A stretch of 64,000 nt of DNA from Verrucomicrobiota bacterium (GTDB taxonomy: Bacteria; Pseudomonadota; Gammaproteobacteria; Coxiellales; Coxiellaceae), in the NCBI GenBank assembly GCA_013287435.1, contig JABDDU010000005.1, positions 1 to 64,000 of the forward strand, written 5' to 3'. Below the pieces are notes generated by a model. It searched no databases. It saw nothing but the letters and a program-made list of their open reading frames with translations, and was not told where the DNA came from. Made by a program: the position numbers and the translations under genes. Below are positions 62,941-64,000 of this stretch, piece by piece (position 1 is the first letter of the stretch; each line of letters starts with the position of its first letter).

Positions 62941-63750
62941 ATGCCTGATTCATTTATGGTAACAAACAAATATGCTTGGGATCTTAGGACGGGTGTCCAC
63001 GTAGACTCGCAGTTTTATAATGTGGAGCAGTTTCTTCAGGGTGGTATAACGTTAAATAAACCAGAATTAGATCTTGTTGGTTCCGTTGTTGATAAGCGCT
63101 TATTGCATTTGCAATGTCATTTTGGTCTGGACTCTCTTTCCTGGGATCGTCTCGGTGCGACTGTAACTGGCGTAGATATTTCTGCTGTTGCGATTGATAA
63201 AGCGCGTCAACTTAATCGGCAATGTAAAATGAAAGCAAATTTCATTGAGGGAGACGTCCACGGTTTGAGTGAGCTAGTTGATTCTAACGCATTTGATTTT
63301 GTTTTTTCATCCTATGGTGTCACTTGCTGGTTAAGTAATCTTGACGTGTGGGCGCGTGGCATTTACCACTCCTTAAAACCATCTGGAAAATTTGTATTGG
63401 TGGAGTTTCACCCAATTTTGGATTTACTTTTTAATGGGAAAGTGAGTGGAATAGTTAATCATTTTAGTGACAATAATCCAGTTGGAGCGCAAACTTCTGG
63501 CACCTATACCGATCCACAGGCACCTATTAAATATTATGAGTATCGTTGGAAACACACGATTAGTGAGATCATTACCGCACTAGTCAATAATGGTTTTAAT
63601 TTAAATTGTTTTAATGAATATCCATATTGTCCTTATCGTCTTTTCTCAACCTTAGACACTTGTGAAAATGGACTTTGGTTTTCATCTTCCGATAGAAATA
63701 AGATACCTTATCTTTATTCTTTGGTGGTTGAAAAAAAAAGTGTGGCGTAA
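62941..63750 (+). CDS. Class I SAM-dependent methyltransferase
   Basis: 269 residues. Motif I LLHLQCHFGLDSLSWDRLGA and VTGVDISAVAIDKARQLNRQ form the SAM site; EGDVHGL (acidic motif II) and DFVFSSYGVTCWL follow. Starts 9 bp after the carbamoyltransferase. The Cys-His in QCHFG in place of the usual GCGxG is seen in a subset of small-molecule methyltransferases. Substrate unknown; probably acts on the cluster product. Confidence 0.88.
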   Translation: MPDSFMVTNKYAWDLRTGVHVDSQFYNVEQFLQGGITLNKPELDLVGSVVDKRLLHLQCHFGLDSLSWDRLGATVTGVDISAVAIDKARQLNRQCKMKANFIEGDVHGLSELVDSNAFDFVFSSYGVTCWLSNLDVWARGIYHSLKPSGKFVLVEFHPILDLLFNGKVSGIVNHFSDNNPVGAQTSGTYTDPQAPIKYYEYRWKHTISEIITALVNNGFNLNCFNEYPYCPYRLFSTLDTCENGLWFSSSDRNKIPYLYSLVVEKKSVA

Positions 63751-63777
63751 ATTTTTCAAAGACATTCTACAAATGAT

Positions 63778-64000
63778 ATGGTTAAAAAATTCATAGCAGA
63801 AATTCTCAAAACAGAAAAGCTGAATTCACTAGCAGAACAATATGTTTCTACTCCATTGGAATATCATTCTCGCGTCAGTCAGGATTTTCAAGCGGAAATT
63901 TATATAAAACGAGAAGATAGAATTGATGACTTTGGTTGTGGTAACAAGTTACGAAAATTATCGTATATTATTCCACACGCAATCGAGATGAATTCAACTA
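63778..64000 (+). CDS. PLP-dependent ACC deaminase / D-cysteine desulfhydrase-like enzyme, N-terminal part
   Basis: Runs off the right edge; 74 codons are visible from the ATG at 63778. IYIKREDRIDDFGCGNKLRK matches the N-terminal signature of the ACC deaminase/D-cysteine desulfhydrase family (xIKREDxxxxxxGGNKxRKL), where the second Lys forms the PLP Schiff base. Here a Cys replaces the first Gly of GGNK. It follows the methyltransferase by 27 bp, so it is likely part of the same operon and may supply or cleave an amino acid. Confidence 0.78.
   Translation, partial: MVKKFIAEILKTEKLNSLAEQYVSTPLEYHSRVSQDFQAEIYIKREDRIDDFGCGNKLRKLSYIIPHAIEMNST

Noticed and set aside
1-64000. Prophage, insertion sequence or integrase
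   Set aside because: No integrase, capsid, terminase or classical IS transposase; the only transposase-like gene is the Rpn-type nuclease.

Overview
The window is a moderately AT-rich bacterial chromosome segment. Housekeeping gene order is strongly gammaproteobacterial: thrS-infC-rpmI-rplT-pheS-pheT-ihfA-merR, and rluC-yceD-rpmF-plsX-fabHDG-acpP-fabF-mltG-tmk-holB-tatD beside a divergent rne. Between these blocks lie genes typical of host-associated Legionellales-like bacteria (Legionella/Coxiella/Berkiella type): a eukaryotic-type mitochondrial carrier, a DXD glycosyltransferase, a PPP-type phosphatase fused to pentapeptide repeats, and other effector-like proteins. No rRNA gene or secretion system is present, so the taxonomic and effector assignments are inference.

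Layout. 1-2.9 kb: gpmI (partial), envC, ctpA. 2.9-5.1 kb: an AAA/DUF4143 ATPase and the mitochondrial carrier homologue. 5.1-9.4 kb (minus strand): thyA, a small membrane protein, lgt, a TSUP transporter, kdsB, a Trm112-like protein and an orphan HipB-like regulator. 9.5-20 kb: tRNA-Pro, the glycosyltransferase, and the translation operon with an Rpn-type nuclease gene inserted between pheS and pheT, then tRNA-Val. 20-32.9 kb: acetoacetyl-CoA ligase, a palindromic element abutting a brnA relic, ispG, an ExeA/GspB-like pair, recJ, a eukaryotic-type glutamine synthetase and a second DUF4143 ATPase. 33-38.1 kb: the phosphatase-pentapeptide protein, a hydrophobic orphan and an amino-acid permease. 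38.1-49.4 kb: the fatty-acid/cell-envelope operon. 49.7-57.6 kb: rne, ygfA, zapA, a ZapB-like protein, aminopeptidase P, ubiH and ubiI. 57.8-64 kb: an effector-like coiled-coil protein, then an unusual cluster: carrier protein, KAS III enzyme and acetyltransferase-like protein on the minus strand; carbamoyltransferase, methyltransferase and a PLP enzyme (cut by the window end) on the plus strand. The cluster looks like a small-molecule pathway I cannot name.

The most striking feature is the repeat content. A hexanucleotide motif (TGTGAG on one strand, CTCACA on the other) recurs at more than ten places, mostly exactly at gene junctions, where it often supplies the TGA stop codon and sometimes a start codon, or enters coding sequence (EnvC signal peptide, RluC N-terminus, acetoacetyl-CoA ligase linker). 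At least four further families of long hairpin-forming or inverted-repeat elements sit at gene ends and provide the last codons or stop of neighbouring genes. Relics of brnA, possibly hipA and a DUF4143 ATPase suggest ongoing decay of toxin-antitoxin-like genes.
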